57,573 bases of DNA from DATLAN01 sp035527455 (GCA_035527455.1 DATLAN010000051.1:1-57573), one strand, 5' to 3'. Numbered from the stretch's first letter, positions 34,232 through 43,512 are shown. Notes: generated by a model from the sequence alone, not told the origin. A program made the numbers and translations.

Positions 34232-34393
34232 GTAGCTGAATTCGCAAGAATTCAGAAAATAAAACCATCGGACGAGGTCACCGTTACGTCGAGGTTTCCA
34301 GGCCCAATCGTCCGTGAACTCCTGGGAGCAATAATCCATTGCGCATTCGTGGCGTCTATTGCTGAATGCTGAATTCTCTGCGAATTCAGCTAC
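34232..34393. repeat. GTAGCTGAATTC element with terminal inverted repeats, copy 2
   Basis: A 162-bp copy of the element at 25881-26030. The left arm 34232-34255 is identical to that of copy 1 and the right arm 34369-34393 differs by one base. The interior is clearly related. It starts 2 bp after the cupin stop. Confidence 0.85.
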
Positions 34394-34496
34394 GGCTCTC
34401 TGCAACGTCGGGGCAAAACGCGATCAAATCCGCTCGATCCAACACAACAACCACTCACCCCCCCGCAACGCAGTGCGGGGGCGTTCTTCCTACTCG

Positions 34497-34545
34497 CCAC
34501 TACCCACTACCCACTACCCACTACCCACTACCCACTACCCACTGC
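34497..34545 (+). repeat. 7-bp tandem repeat directly before ligA
   Basis: Six perfect and one degenerate unit of CCACTAC run from 34497 to 34545 and end one base before the ligA ATG. The array takes the place where a ribosome site should be. A GC hairpin (34460-34467 with 34474-34481, CCCCCGCA/TGCGGGGG) lies just before it. Confidence 0.9.
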
Positions 34546-34546
34546 C

Positions 34547-36553
34547 ATGGCCGATCCAGCCACCGAAATCGCCCGACTCCGTGAAGAGATCCGCCACCAC
34601 GACCGCAAGTACTACGTGGAAGCGGCACCGGAGATCACCGATCTGCAATACGACCGGCTGATCGAGCGGCTGAAGAAGCTCGAGGCCGAGCATCCCGAAC
34701 TGCTCACGCCCGACAGCCCCACGCAACGGATCGGCGATCGGCCGATCGAAGGGCTCGAAGAGGTCGCACACCGCGTGCCGATGCTCTCGATCGACAACAC
34801 CTACAGCATCGACGAGCTGCGGAAATACGGCCAGCGGACCGCCAGGCTCCTGGGCGACGAGCCGATCGAGTGGGTCGTCGAGTTGAAGATCGACGGGGTG
34901 GCCGTTTCGTTGATCTACGAAGACGGGCGGCTCGTCCGCGGCGTCACCCGGGGCAACGGACGCGTCGGCGACGACATCACCCACAACATGCGCACGATCC
35001 GCGACGTGCCGCTGGCGTTGACCGGCGAGCGGGTGCCGCCCGTGTTGGAGGTCCGCGGCGAGATCTACATGACCAATATCGACCTGGTCGCGCTCAACGA
35101 ATCCCGCCGGGCCGCCGGTGAAGAGCCCTTCGCCAACACCCGCAACGTCACCGCCGGCAGCGTGCGGCTGTTGGACCCGCGGATCTGTGCCCGGCGTCGG
35201 TTGCGGCTCTTCTGTCACGGCGTGGGTTACGTCGAGGGGCTCAGGTCGAGCACGCACATGGAGTTCCTCGACGAGCTGGCCGGTTACGGTCTGCCGGCCA
35301 CGCCGCACGTCGAGTGCTTCGATTCGTTCTCCGCGGCCGTCGAACACTGCGAGCGGCTGATCGAGCGGCTGCACGAACTGGATTTCGAGATCGACGGGCT
35401 GGTGCTGAAGGTCAACCGCTTCGACCAGCGCGAGCGGCTCGGCGCCACCTCGAAAAGCCCCCGCTGGCTGGTCGCCTACAAGTTCGAGAAGTACGAAGCC
35501 ACCACCACGCTCGAGAAGATCACCGTGCAGATAGGCAAGACGGGCACGATCACGCCGGTGGCCAATCTCACGCCCGTCGAGCTGGCCGGCACCACGGTCT
35601 CTCGGGCGAGCCTGCACAACGCCGACGAAATCGAGCGCAAGGACGTCCGCCCCGGCGACGTGGTCGTCGTGGAAAAGGCGGGCAAGATCATCCCGCACAT
35701 CGTCCGCGTGGAGAAGCACCAGCGGAAGAAGCCGTTGCCGAAGTTCGTCTTCCCGACCGAGTGCCCCGAATGCGGCACCACGCTGGTCAAGGACGAAGGC
35801 GGCGTGTACATCCGCTGCACCAATATCGAGTGTCCCGCCCAGGTCAAGGAGCGCATCCGCTACTTCGCCAGCCGCAACGCCATGGACATCGAAGGGCTGG
35901 GCGACAAGCTGGTCGATCAACTCGTCGGCGAAGGGCTGGTGGGCAGCTACGGCGACCTGTATCGGCTGGAAGGGACGCAGGACCGGCTCTTGGCGTTGGA
36001 ACGGATGGGCCGCAAGTCGCTCGACAACCTCTTGGACGGCATCGAAGCCAGCAAGAATCGCGGGCTGGCTCGGCTCTTGAACGCCCTGTCGATCCGCCAC
36101 GTCGGCGCCCGGGTGGCTGCCGTCTTGGCCGAGCGCTTCGGTTCGATGGACGCCCTGATGGCCGCCGACGTGGAACAGCTTGGCGAAATCAACGAAATCG
36201 GCCCCATCATCGCCCAAAGCGTGTACGACTTCCTCCACAGCGAGTTCGGCTCGGAGACGATCGCGGATCTCAAGCAGCTCGGCGTCAAGATGGAATCAAC
36301 CGCGCCGGCCGTCGCGGGGCCGCGCCTCTTCGAGGGCAAGACGCTGGTCGTGACCGGCACGCTGACCAAGTACACCCGCGAGGGCATCAACGAGCTAATC
36401 ACCCTCCACGGCGGCCGCGCGGCATCGAGCGTCTCGAAAAACACCGACTACGTCATCGCCGGCGAAAAGGCCGGCAGCAAGCTAACCAAGGCCCAACAAC
36501 TCGGCGTCCCGGTCCTCTCCGAAGAAGACTTCGAGGCCCTGCTCAACGAGTGA
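34547..36553 (+). CDS. ligA: NAD-dependent DNA ligase
   Basis: A 668-residue enzyme, full length for the family, that seals nicks in DNA with NAD+. Domain Ia (YYVEAAPEITDLQYD) takes NMN, the adenylated lysine is K114 in ELKIDG, and the nucleotidyltransferase motifs GRVGDDITHN, EVRGEIYM and DGLVLKVN follow. The OB fold, the four-Cys zinc finger (CPECGTTL to CTNIECP), helix-hairpin-helix repeats and a C-terminal BRCT domain (KTLVVTGTLTKYTREGINEL) are all present. It has no Shine-Dalgarno sequence; a 7-bp tandem array abuts the ATG. The last about 125 bp exist a second time at 38861-38989. Confidence 0.96.
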   Translation: MADPATEIARLREEIRHHDRKYYVEAAPEITDLQYDRLIERLKKLEAEHPELLTPDSPTQRIGDRPIEGLEEVAHRVPMLSIDNTYSIDELRKYGQRTARLLGDEPIEWVVELKIDGVAVSLIYEDGRLVRGVTRGNGRVGDDITHNMRTIRDVPLALTGERVPPVLEVRGEIYMTNIDLVALNESRRAAGEEPFANTRNVTAGSVRLLDPRICARRRLRLFCHGVGYVEGLRSSTHMEFLDELAGYGLPATPHVECFDSFSAAVEHCERLIERLHELDFEIDGLVLKVNRFDQRERLGATSKSPRWLVAYKFEKYEATTTLEKITVQIGKTGTITPVANLTPVELAGTTVSRASLHNADEIERKDVRPGDVVVVEKAGKIIPHIVRVEKHQRKKPLPKFVFPTECPECGTTLVKDEGGVYIRCTNIECPAQVKERIRYFASRNAMDIEGLGDKLVDQLVGEGLVGSYGDLYRLEGTQDRLLALERMGRKSLDNLLDGIEASKNRGLARLLNALSIRHVGARVAAVLAERFGSMDALMAADVEQLGEINEIGPIIAQSVYDFLHSEFGSETIADLKQLGVKMESTAPAVAGPRLFEGKTLVVTGTLTKYTREGINELITLHGGRAASSVSKNTDYVIAGEKAGSKLTKAQQLGVPVLSEEDFEALLNE

Positions 36554-36653
36554 AGCCGTGGACGTTTGGGGTCCCCCGTAACCGCCTCCGCGTCAACCCC
36601 GGATTGCGGTCTAACCAGTTTACGCAACCGCCAATGAGAAGGAGTTTCCGCAA

Positions 36654-37388
36654 ATGAGTTGGGAATCATCACTCGCCCGCAGATTAACGCGACTGCTGAT
36701 TGAGCATCGCCTGGAAAGGGCTGGCGACGGGTGGACGATTGCGAATTGTCCAAAGTGCCGGAAAGCTCGCCCGTGCAGCGCGGAGTCCTCGATTCACCAC
36801 GTGTGGATACTGCGACGCCATCGTGCAACTGCAAGAACGGCGCTATGCTGCGATTTTTGCGGCACGAAATCTCGGTTGAAATACGCCCCCGACGATTCCC
36901 CAATATCGATCACGTCGAGTTGGACACGTGACCGACCGATACAGGAACTCTATGACCTTACGGCCCCGGATCTCTCACGGGACACTCGTCCTGAATCCGA
37001 GTGCGCGCTGGTCGATTTGCTGGAAAACGTCCGCCGAAACAGAAGAAGATGGAAGGGAACTCGTCACTTGGGATGGCACAGTTTGGTGGGCGCGATTTCT
37101 TTCGGCGCGATCGCCGCTGCGGTTACCCATTTCACGGGAATCGGCAAGCTCTGGATGCTTGAGGACGGTAGCGGCAGTCCCTTGGTTTTCATAGTACCGA
37201 TTCCTTTTGCGATTGCCGGAGCCATTCTAGGGTCCCGCGATCGGTCCACCGAGCTAACCAGAGCTGACCTGGAATCACGGATAAAGATCTACGACTTAGA
37301 CGTTGAACAATTGCGCCGCCTTGCGATCCAACGTGGACATCGCTACTCCTCATTCGTACCCGTTCTTGATGAGATGATTAGCGGCTAG
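36654..37388 (+). CDS. hypothetical membrane protein with Cys-pair zinc-ribbon-like front
   Basis: A 244-residue protein. CPKC at about 32-35 and CDFC at about 66-69 suggest a zinc ribbon. Two hydrophobic segments (about 143-160 HSLVGAISFGAIAAAVTHF and 174-192 PLVFIVPIPFAIAGAILG) cross the membrane, and a charged C-terminal part follows. No family is recognised. GAAGGAG lies 11 bp upstream of the ATG. It sits between ligA and a second copy of the ligA 3' end, so it may have been inserted there. Confidence 0.7.
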   Translation: MSWESSLARRLTRLLIEHRLERAGDGWTIANCPKCRKARPCSAESSIHHVWILRRHRATARTALCCDFCGTKSRLKYAPDDSPISITSSWTRDRPIQELYDLTAPDLSRDTRPESECALVDLLENVRRNRRRWKGTRHLGWHSLVGAISFGAIAAAVTHFTGIGKLWMLEDGSGSPLVFIVPIPFAIAGAILGSRDRSTELTRADLESRIKIYDLDVEQLRRLAIQRGHRYSSFVPVLDEMISG

Positions 37389-37725
37389 TTCTCTGGGTCG
37401 GAACCATCGCCGCGCCAGAGTTCCGGGGACAGCATATGCAATTATTCTCGCCTGGCTTTCCTTGGGGTTTGGGGTCCCCCATTTTCGTGTTTTCGTACTT
37501 TCGTGCTTTCGTGATTCTCTTTCTACTGCGTCTTGACTGCGTACATATTCGATATTCCGTCCCTCTGCTTGCAGACTTTCCGGCCGTTTACGCTTTCCCG
37601 ACGCCAAACCCGCTCGGCCGTTCTGCAAACAGTCCCACACCACCGAGGATCGCTCCGACAACCAAGGGCACCCGGCGGCAGTTCTTGAGCAACTTCAACT
37701 TCTTCAGCCGTAACCGGCAAAGGTT
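37389..37725. other. intergenic region with TTTCGTG-type degenerate repeat
   Basis: No convincing gene. At 37482-37515 the string TTTTCGTGTTTTCGTACTTT and following GCTTTCGTG form a degenerate 9-bp tandem repeat (CACGAAAGC/TACGAAAAC on the other strand) of a type often seen in environmental bacterial genomes (from memory). Confidence 0.5.
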
Positions 37726-38760
37726 CTAGGGCTTCCGAGTTCTGGCCAAGCCAGTTTGCCACTCCTTGCCTTTCTTGCCTGCATAGACCATGTAGTAGGT
37801 GTCGCCGATCTCGATGACTTGGGGCGTCAGCACGCCGTCGCAGTCCCACGCGTCGCGGTTGGCCGATGGCGTGAATACGGGATTGTGGGGGTTCGGTTCG
37901 AACGTGCGAAAGTCGCGGGTGCGGACGTGCCCTATCCGCCAGACCTTGCCGTCGTAGCCACCGTACAGGATATGGAAGTACCGCGGCCCCTTGAACAATT
38001 CCGTCTCACGAACGGCCCGGCTGTCCCATGCTTGCCCGCTGCCTTTGAAGACGGGATTGGCCGGGTTCTTTGTGACCGATGCCGGGTCGCTGGTCGGCGC
38101 GGTCGCATGACACATGGTCAGTCCGTCCTCATACGACCGCGTTGCCTTGCCCGTGTAGACGATATGAATCGTCTCGCCCACCACGGCGACGGAGGGATGG
38201 GTCGAGCCATCTCGCTCGTGCTCGGTATCCGCGGGAATCACAGGGGTCCGCCGGACGCGTGTCCACTTCCCCATGTCACCATCGCTGACAAGCAGGCCGG
38301 TTTGCTCGGGCGTCGTCTTTCCCTTGCCCCGGTAGTACATGTAGAATTTGCCGTCGGCGGGGTTCAGAAAAGGGAAGGGGTACTCGACGGCCGCGTCGTC
38401 GAAACCTTGCTGCGAAGGCACGAGGATGGGGTTGCGGGCGTCCTGCTCGATGTCGGTAAGGTTGCCGACGGGAGCCGTAGCGTGCATCATCAGCCAGCGC
38501 GCACCGTGATCGCGTTTGCACCAGATGTAATGCACCGTGTCGTCGACGACGATCGCGTGGGTCGCCGCCGCCCACAGCGGCGGATCGAGGGCAATGATCG
38601 GGTTGCCCTTCTCGATCCTCTTGAAACTTGCGAACACCTCGAACGGGATGGCGTCTTCGCCTTTTGCTCGATCACCAAGCTCCGGCTGCGGTTGGCCAAT
38701 AGCGGTGGAGGTCCAAAAAACAGCAAGCGAGAGAACCACGCATACCGGGACAAGTCTCAT
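37726..38760 (-). CDS. secreted five-bladed beta-propeller glycosidase-like protein (GH43/GH130-like)
   Basis: A 344-residue exported protein with signal peptide 1-22 (VCVVLSLAVFWTSTAIGQ). Repeated propeller blades are marked by NPIIALDPP, NPILVPSQQGFDD, TPVIPADTE, NPVFKGSGQAWD and NPVFTPSANRDAWD, with the inner strands VHYIWCKR, KFYMYYRGKG, IHIVYTGKA and YYMVYAGKKG. The NPxxxP/D plus YMYYRG pattern is that of GH43/GH32/GH130 clan enzymes. The acidic residues that would be catalytic cannot be fixed by eye. GGAGGAGG precedes the ATG. It is convergent with the gene before it. Confidence 0.8.
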   Translation of the reverse strand: MRLVPVCVVLSLAVFWTSTAIGQPQPELGDRAKGEDAIPFEVFASFKRIEKGNPIIALDPPLWAAATHAIVVDDTVHYIWCKRDHGARWLMMHATAPVGNLTDIEQDARNPILVPSQQGFDDAAVEYPFPFLNPADGKFYMYYRGKGKTTPEQTGLLVSDGDMGKWTRVRRTPVIPADTEHERDGSTHPSVAVVGETIHIVYTGKATRSYEDGLTMCHATAPTSDPASVTKNPANPVFKGSGQAWDSRAVRETELFKGPRYFHILYGGYDGKVWRIGHVRTRDFRTFEPNPHNPVFTPSANRDAWDCDGVLTPQVIEIGDTYYMVYAGKKGKEWQTGLARTRKP

Positions 38761-38860
38761 TGATCCTCCTCCTTCACTTGATGCCGAACTTTGTTAGTAG
38801 ACCGATCGGCCTGTATCCGCGATCGTCGCGACAAATATGGTTGACTGTCCCTCTTTTCCC

Positions 38861-38989
38861 TCAAGCGTCTCGAAAAACACCGACTACGTCGTCGCCGGCG
38901 AAAAGGCCGGCAGCAAGCTAACCAAGGCCCAACAGCTCGGCGTGCCGGTCCTCACCGAAGAAGACTTCGAGGCCCTCCTCAACGACTAA
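38861..38989 (+). pseudogene. duplicated 3' end of ligA
   Basis: The sequence reads SSVSKNTDYVVAGEKAGSK, LTKAQQLGVPVLTEEDFEAL and LND then TAA, matching the last about 42 codons of ligA (36428-36553) with only a few base differences, roughly nine in ten identical. No start codon or upstream ligase sequence is present. It and ligA flank a 2.3-kb segment as direct repeats. Confidence 0.85.
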
Positions 38990-39260
38990 CGCCGCTTGCG
39001 GCTTAGCAAAACAACCCCCGGGTGCCCAGGCTTGGCAACGAGTTGCCGTTGAAAAAAGGGGACATTCTACTTTCTGCAAAAAGTAGAATGTCCCCTTTTC
39101 GCGGCCTTGACGTGACCGGAACCCCAAGCGGCAGGGCCGCCGGCTAATCAGACGACCGAAGGGGCCAAGAAGTTCCCTACCGCTTCGGAGCACTTCATGA
39201 CCACCCGGAATATCGCAGCAATCGTGTTCACAGCGAGAGTCGCTGGGCCGCTTCAACGCA
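38990..39260. other. intergenic region with perfect hairpin
   Basis: No gene. At 39054-39073 and 39080-39099 the perfect 20-bp arms AAAAGGGGACATTCTACTTT and complement with a 6-nt loop form a REP-like hairpin of the GGGGAC family. It could also work as a bidirectional terminator, since both sides end in an A/T run. Confidence 0.75.
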
Positions 39261-40448
39261 CTAATGTGCCGGTACGGAGGGTGCGGACATTCCGGCGCCG
39301 GCTGCTTTGTCGCGGAATGCGTCGGAGAACTTCTTGCTGAAGCTTTCGTCGGGTGCGCCCTCGGCCGCCATCTTCGCGAGATGCTTGTCGATGTAGTCCT
39401 TGCGCTGCTGGGCCAGTACCTTCAACTGCTCCCGTAGTTCCTTGCGCTGGGCGATCTTTTCCGTAACGAACGCCTCGCGTTGCGCCGCGTCCATGTTCTG
39501 CATCTGGGCGGGTAGTTGATCGGCCGGGATGTCGGCCAACTTGACGTTGCCCTTCTCCAGATCGTTCAGCAATTCGTTGGCACCGTAGAAATTCAGTGCG
39601 CCAGATTCCGACAAGTTGAAGACGGCCCGGCGGGCTGATGCCGCTTCGCTCGCCTTCTTACCGAGCGCCTCCGCGACGTCCTTGCGAAGAAGCTGCTCCT
39701 TCTTGACGTCCGCCGCTCCGTAGTAGATGCGGCTTGCATCGAGCTTGGCGTTGACTCTGACAATGTCGCCGTCGAACGGCGTGGTGATTGCCAGAGAACT
39801 GCCCGATTGTTCCACCTGGAAATACTGACCTTCGGCCTTTCGCGCAATTTCCTGCCAGATGGGAATCGTGGCCGCATGATTGCCGCATTGCACCGTATTG
39901 ATCGAGATTCGCTTCTCGTTCGCCTGGTTGCATATCTCGGGATACTTCACGTCGTCCTGATAGTCCATGTGCGGCGGACAATCGCCCACGAGAAAGATCG
40001 CGCGGTAGACCTTCCTGTCCTTCGACCATTCGATCTTGTGGACCGCTTCATGCAGGGCCTGGTTGACGCTCTCGGGCGTGTCGCCTCCGCCGTCGGCCTG
40101 GTACTCCAGCAGGTCGGCATAGACCTTGTCCAAGTCGTGGGTCAACGGCGTGATCTTCGTGACGTAGTCATCCCCTCGATCTCGATAGCCGACCAGGCCT
40201 ATCTGGATGTCCGGGGCGGGTTTCGCCATCGCCATGGTGCTGGCGATGCTCCAAATCTTCTCTTTCGCGCCGGCGATCAACCCCGACATGCTGCCGGTCG
40301 TGTCGAGGCAGAAGACCACCTCGATTCGCGGCTTCTCCTCGGCCGGCCTTTCTTCGGCTGCAAACCCATGCCCGACGAGAATGCAGCCCGTGATCAGAAA
40401 CGAGGTAAAGACCGTACCGACCGCTTCGAACGGCGTGCAGCAGCGCAT
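39261..40448 (-). CDS. secreted von Willebrand factor A-domain protein
   Basis: A 395-residue exported protein. Signal peptide about 1-30 (FLITGCILVGHGFAAEE; a Cys in ITGC makes a lipoprotein possible). The vWA domain starts EVVFCLDTTGSMSG (MIDAS DxTxS), with IGLVGYRDRGDD and AIFLVGDCPPHMDY. A helical, charged C-terminal half follows (REAFVTEKIAQRKELREQL). It probably binds a protein partner through a metal ion at the cell envelope. AAGGAGA precedes the ATG. It is close to a second vWA gene in the same direction. Confidence 0.87.
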   Translation of the reverse strand: MRCCTPFEAVGTVFTSFLITGCILVGHGFAAEERPAEEKPRIEVVFCLDTTGSMSGLIAGAKEKIWSIASTMAMAKPAPDIQIGLVGYRDRGDDYVTKITPLTHDLDKVYADLLEYQADGGGDTPESVNQALHEAVHKIEWSKDRKVYRAIFLVGDCPPHMDYQDDVKYPEICNQANEKRISINTVQCGNHAATIPIWQEIARKAEGQYFQVEQSGSSLAITTPFDGDIVRVNAKLDASRIYYGAADVKKEQLLRKDVAEALGKKASEAASARRAVFNLSESGALNFYGANELLNDLEKGNVKLADIPADQLPAQMQNMDAAQREAFVTEKIAQRKELREQLKVLAQQRKDYIDKHLAKMAAEGAPDESFSKKFSDAFRDKAAGAGMSAPSVPAH

Positions 40449-40487
40449 TTCTGTCTCCTTCGAGTGTTAGGCATTTGGAGAAACTAC

Positions 40488-40575
40488 GTGGAAAAAGGGG
40501 ACAGGCACCGAGCCGGCAGGGTATTTCCGCAGGTTTGGCGTCTGCCGCAGCTCGGAGCCAGTCCCCATTTTCCAC
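40488..40575. repeat. palindrome, GGGGACNGGCNCCGAGC family copy 2
   Basis: The arms GTGGAAAAAGGGGACAGGCA... (40488-40513) and its complement (40550-40575) pair over 26 bp with three mismatches. The right arm and the following GTTTACGGTTT tail are shared with 5799-5842. It lies between the two von Willebrand genes. Confidence 0.8.
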
Positions 40576-40659
40576 TGCACGTTTACGGTTTGAGAATATA
40601 AGACGGCCGGGACCTCGGCGCGAGGTCCCGGCTGTTTGCTTGCGGATCATCGACGGTCA

Positions 40660-43092
40660 TTACGGCTCGATGAGATAGGACTGATCGTCCAGGCTCAAGA
40701 GCACCGGCTCGTCGAAGACCATGTACTGCGACATCTTCTTGCCGTGGCGCTGGGCCAGGGCGAAATAGGCGTCGCTGAACTGCTTCACCCGCGTGGCCTT
40801 GGCCTCGTCTTCCTGCTTGACCAGCGAATCGATCCAGCGGCCGTCGCGCAGGTAGAACGTGCGGGTGCCGATGTTGCGCATGGTCTGCTGGGCGGCCTGG
40901 GCCTCCTTGGCGACCTCATCGGCAAAGGACAGTTCGGCCGCCGGGGCGCTGCCCATGCCGTAGCCGCCGCCGCCGTAGCCGGCGCCGCCGCGTCCGGCGG
41001 CCTGTCCGGCGATCGACCCGTAGCCGGGACCGCCGCCGGGGCCTGATCCGGGACCTGCCGGGTCGGGACTCGGCCGCCGGCCCGCGATCGACGGCATCAA
41101 CGGGGCCGGTTCGGCCGGGGCCGTTTCGGCGTACTTCAGCCGGGCCTTGTCCTCGCGCAGCGCAAACGCGCCGGCACCGGACGCCCGATCGAGTGCTCCG
41201 AGCCGCTGGGCGGTCGTGCCGGTCGCATTCGCCATGTCGTTGATGCTCCGCGTGTCGTCGGCGAAGAACGACGTGTAGGGCGTCAGGATGCCGTGCTGCT
41301 TGGACAGCTCGGTCAGCTCCTTGATCAGCTCGTCGTTCTTGCCTTGCAGGTCCAGCTCGTCGATGATCTCGCCCACGCGGCGGACGGCCCAGAGCTTCTC
41401 GATGAAGCCGTGCGTTTCGTCGCTGCTCTTCTGGACGAGCTTGGCGGGGAAATCGAACTTCTGCTGGTCCTTGCCGATCGAGCCGCGGACGACCACCTTG
41501 GCCGTGCCCGGCGTCTTGTAGCGGCCGACCACCACCAACTGCTCGCCGGCGAACAGGTCGAACGAGCCCTTGGGATAAACGCGATTGACCGCGTTGCCGT
41601 TGGCCGACTTGACCGCGTCGACGTCGATCACGATCTCGACGTTGGTCATCACGGGCGCTTCCACCCGGCGGTAGAGGCGGCTGACGCACTCCTCAATGTC
41701 CTCGTCGGGCCGCACGTATTCGCCCTGTCCGAAGCTCTCGCGGACCAGCTTGTCCAACAGTCGGCTATTGACGTCGTAGCCCACGCCGAAGGTGAAGACC
41801 CGGGCGCGGACCTTGTTCGACTGCTTGGCGCTGTCGACGATCTTCATCTCGTTGGTTTCTCCGGCGGTGGGCAGCCCGTCGGTGAGGAACAGCACGTAGT
41901 TCGGCCGGCTGTCGTCCACGAGTTGTCCCAGCGCCGACCGCAAGGCCCCGTCGATGTTGGTGCTGCCGCCAGCGTAGATGCCTTCGATGAAACCCAGCGC
42001 GGCCTGGCGGGTCTTCTCGTCGAACCGCTGCAACTCGGGGCGAAAGGCCTCGACCTGGCTGTCGTAGGCCACGATGTTGAACATATCGCCTTCGCGGAGG
42101 TTGTTCAACACGTATTTGGCCGCCGCGCGGGCCTGCTCGATCTTCGTGCCGCTCATGCTGCCGGAACGGTCGAGCACAAAGATCACGGTTTTCTTCGGCC
42201 GCTCGTCGGGGGCCTCGATCTTCGGGCTGGCCAGGAGCATGAAGAAGCCGTCTTCGTCGTCGTCGGGCCGATAGCTCAACACGCGGGTGCTGACCTTGCC
42301 TTTGCCTATATCGTAGAGCAGGCGGAAATCGGACGACGGGACCTCGTTCTCTTTGGTGAAGGTGATCGTGGCGTGGTTGTCGTCGGGCCGCTTGATCTCG
42401 ATGGAGTGCGTCGGGCTGTAGACGTTCTTGATCTCGTCGCTGCTCTCGATCGTGGCGCGGATCGTGACCTCTTCGACTGCGTGGCTGGTGTACTTGGCCG
42501 TGGAGAGCGGGAACATGAAGTCGGTCAGCCCTTCCTGCTTGCGGCACATCTGCGAGTAGCGCATGGTGACGGTGCGGCTGGCCCCGGCGGGAACCGGGAA
42601 CACGCTCGTCTTGAACAGGCCCGTGCCCATCCATTCCAGCAGCGCCGGGTCCTTGTTCTTGCGGACGATTTCTTCGTACATCCGCCGGGCTTCCGTGGCG
42701 TCGAGCAGCTTGGCCGGGTATTCCTTGCCGTCGACCAGCAGCGTCATCTGCTCGATGGCCCCGTCGTAAGGCAGCGGGAAGACGAAGGAGACCTCCATCT
42801 GGAGGCTGCCGGTGTTGGTGAAGGTCTGCGACATCTGAACCTGGGCCACCTGGTCGATCAGCCGGGCGTTGATGTCCAGGCTCTTGATCTTGTAGCTGGT
42901 CGGCGGCAGCGGCCGGGGAACAGGGATCGGGTGCGGCGGGTGCGGCGGATGCGGAGGCGGCCAAATGATGATCGGACGCGGCAGACGGGCGCTCTGGTTC
43001 GGGTCCGTCACCACCAGCAGTCCCTGAGACCAGGCAACTGCCGGCAGGGCCAGCAGCAAGATCGCCAATAAGAGGGTCAAAGGCCGGTTCAT
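40660..43092 (-). CDS. VIT plus von Willebrand factor A-domain protein, secreted
   Basis: An 810-residue exported protein. The signal peptide (LLLAILLLALPAVAWSQ) is followed by a Pro/His-rich stretch. The VIT domain (SQTFTNTGSLQMEVSFVFPL, EARRMYEEIVRKNKDPALLE) precedes a vWA domain (FVLDRSGSMSGTKIEQAR, GGSTNIDGALRSAL, FLTDGLPTAGET). A beta-rich part, a Gly-rich linker (about residues 690-740) and a final helical domain follow. This is the inter-alpha-trypsin-inhibitor heavy-chain layout, found in many planctomycetes. It likely acts in surface adhesion. The ATG at 43092 has AAAGGAGA upstream and starts the signal peptide. Confidence 0.9.
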   Translation of the reverse strand: MNRPLTLLLAILLLALPAVAWSQGLLVVTDPNQSARLPRPIIIWPPPHPPHPPHPIPVPRPLPPTSYKIKSLDINARLIDQVAQVQMSQTFTNTGSLQMEVSFVFPLPYDGAIEQMTLLVDGKEYPAKLLDATEARRMYEEIVRKNKDPALLEWMGTGLFKTSVFPVPAGASRTVTMRYSQMCRKQEGLTDFMFPLSTAKYTSHAVEEVTIRATIESSDEIKNVYSPTHSIEIKRPDDNHATITFTKENEVPSSDFRLLYDIGKGKVSTRVLSYRPDDDEDGFFMLLASPKIEAPDERPKKTVIFVLDRSGSMSGTKIEQARAAAKYVLNNLREGDMFNIVAYDSQVEAFRPELQRFDEKTRQAALGFIEGIYAGGSTNIDGALRSALGQLVDDSRPNYVLFLTDGLPTAGETNEMKIVDSAKQSNKVRARVFTFGVGYDVNSRLLDKLVRESFGQGEYVRPDEDIEECVSRLYRRVEAPVMTNVEIVIDVDAVKSANGNAVNRVYPKGSFDLFAGEQLVVVGRYKTPGTAKVVVRGSIGKDQQKFDFPAKLVQKSSDETHGFIEKLWAVRRVGEIIDELDLQGKNDELIKELTELSKQHGILTPYTSFFADDTRSINDMANATGTTAQRLGALDRASGAGAFALREDKARLKYAETAPAEPAPLMPSIAGRRPSPDPAGPGSGPGGGPGYGSIAGQAAGRGGAGYGGGGYGMGSAPAAELSFADEVAKEAQAAQQTMRNIGTRTFYLRDGRWIDSLVKQEDEAKATRVKQFSDAYFALAQRHGKKMSQYMVFDEPVLLSLDDQSYLIEP

Positions 43093-43512
43093 GATCGAGG
43101 TCTCCTTTTGCCGGGAAGAAGTGGAGAAAAGTGTCCGGGTTGGCGAAACCGGGCGGCGTGCACGACGGCGACCGAGTGTGCGATCGCCGTCGGCGACGCC
43201 TCCCGCAGCCTGCTCAATAGTATATGACGGATTCCGGTTGCCAATAGTTCCCAACCGCGGCGGCGGCATACCCCTATTGGGTAAATCACCGAGTTGCCTA
43301 CGGACCAGGTCTGCCATTCTGCGGAATTGGTCTCTGTTGGCAGACTGGTGAAACTCGGCAAAATGTCTATGAACCTCTTTCTCGCGTTTTCTGAACCATG
43401 TTGGACCAATTATTAGGCAAATGCTATCATCAATGGGGACTTATCTCGATCTTGCCCGCGTTTCTGACGGACCATTCTAGCACTTCTCAACCCGCGAGAA
43501 AGGAAGAACGCA
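43093..43512. promoter_or_regulatory. divergent intergenic region with promoter for the ACT-domain gene
   Basis: No gene is seen in this 420-bp gap. A plus-strand promoter TTGGAC (43401-43406), 18 bp, TATCAT (43425-43430) lies 83 bp before the ACT-domain gene. On the minus strand TATACT in the 43213-43225 area could be part of the promoter of the VIT/vWA gene. Confidence 0.45.

Noticed and set aside
34497..34545. Short tandem array considered as a CRISPR
   Set aside because: The units are 7 bp without unique spacers, and no cas gene is in the window.
37350..37661. A minus-strand frame with ESRKHESTKTRK
   Set aside because: The peptide is the translation of a degenerate CACGAAAGC repeat and the rest shows no protein-like pattern.
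40488..40575. Palindrome considered as an intrinsic terminator of the VIT/vWA gene
   Set aside because: It has A/T borders but lacks a clear T run of useful length behind the stem, and nearly the same right arm occurs at 5799, so it is better described as a dispersed repeat.
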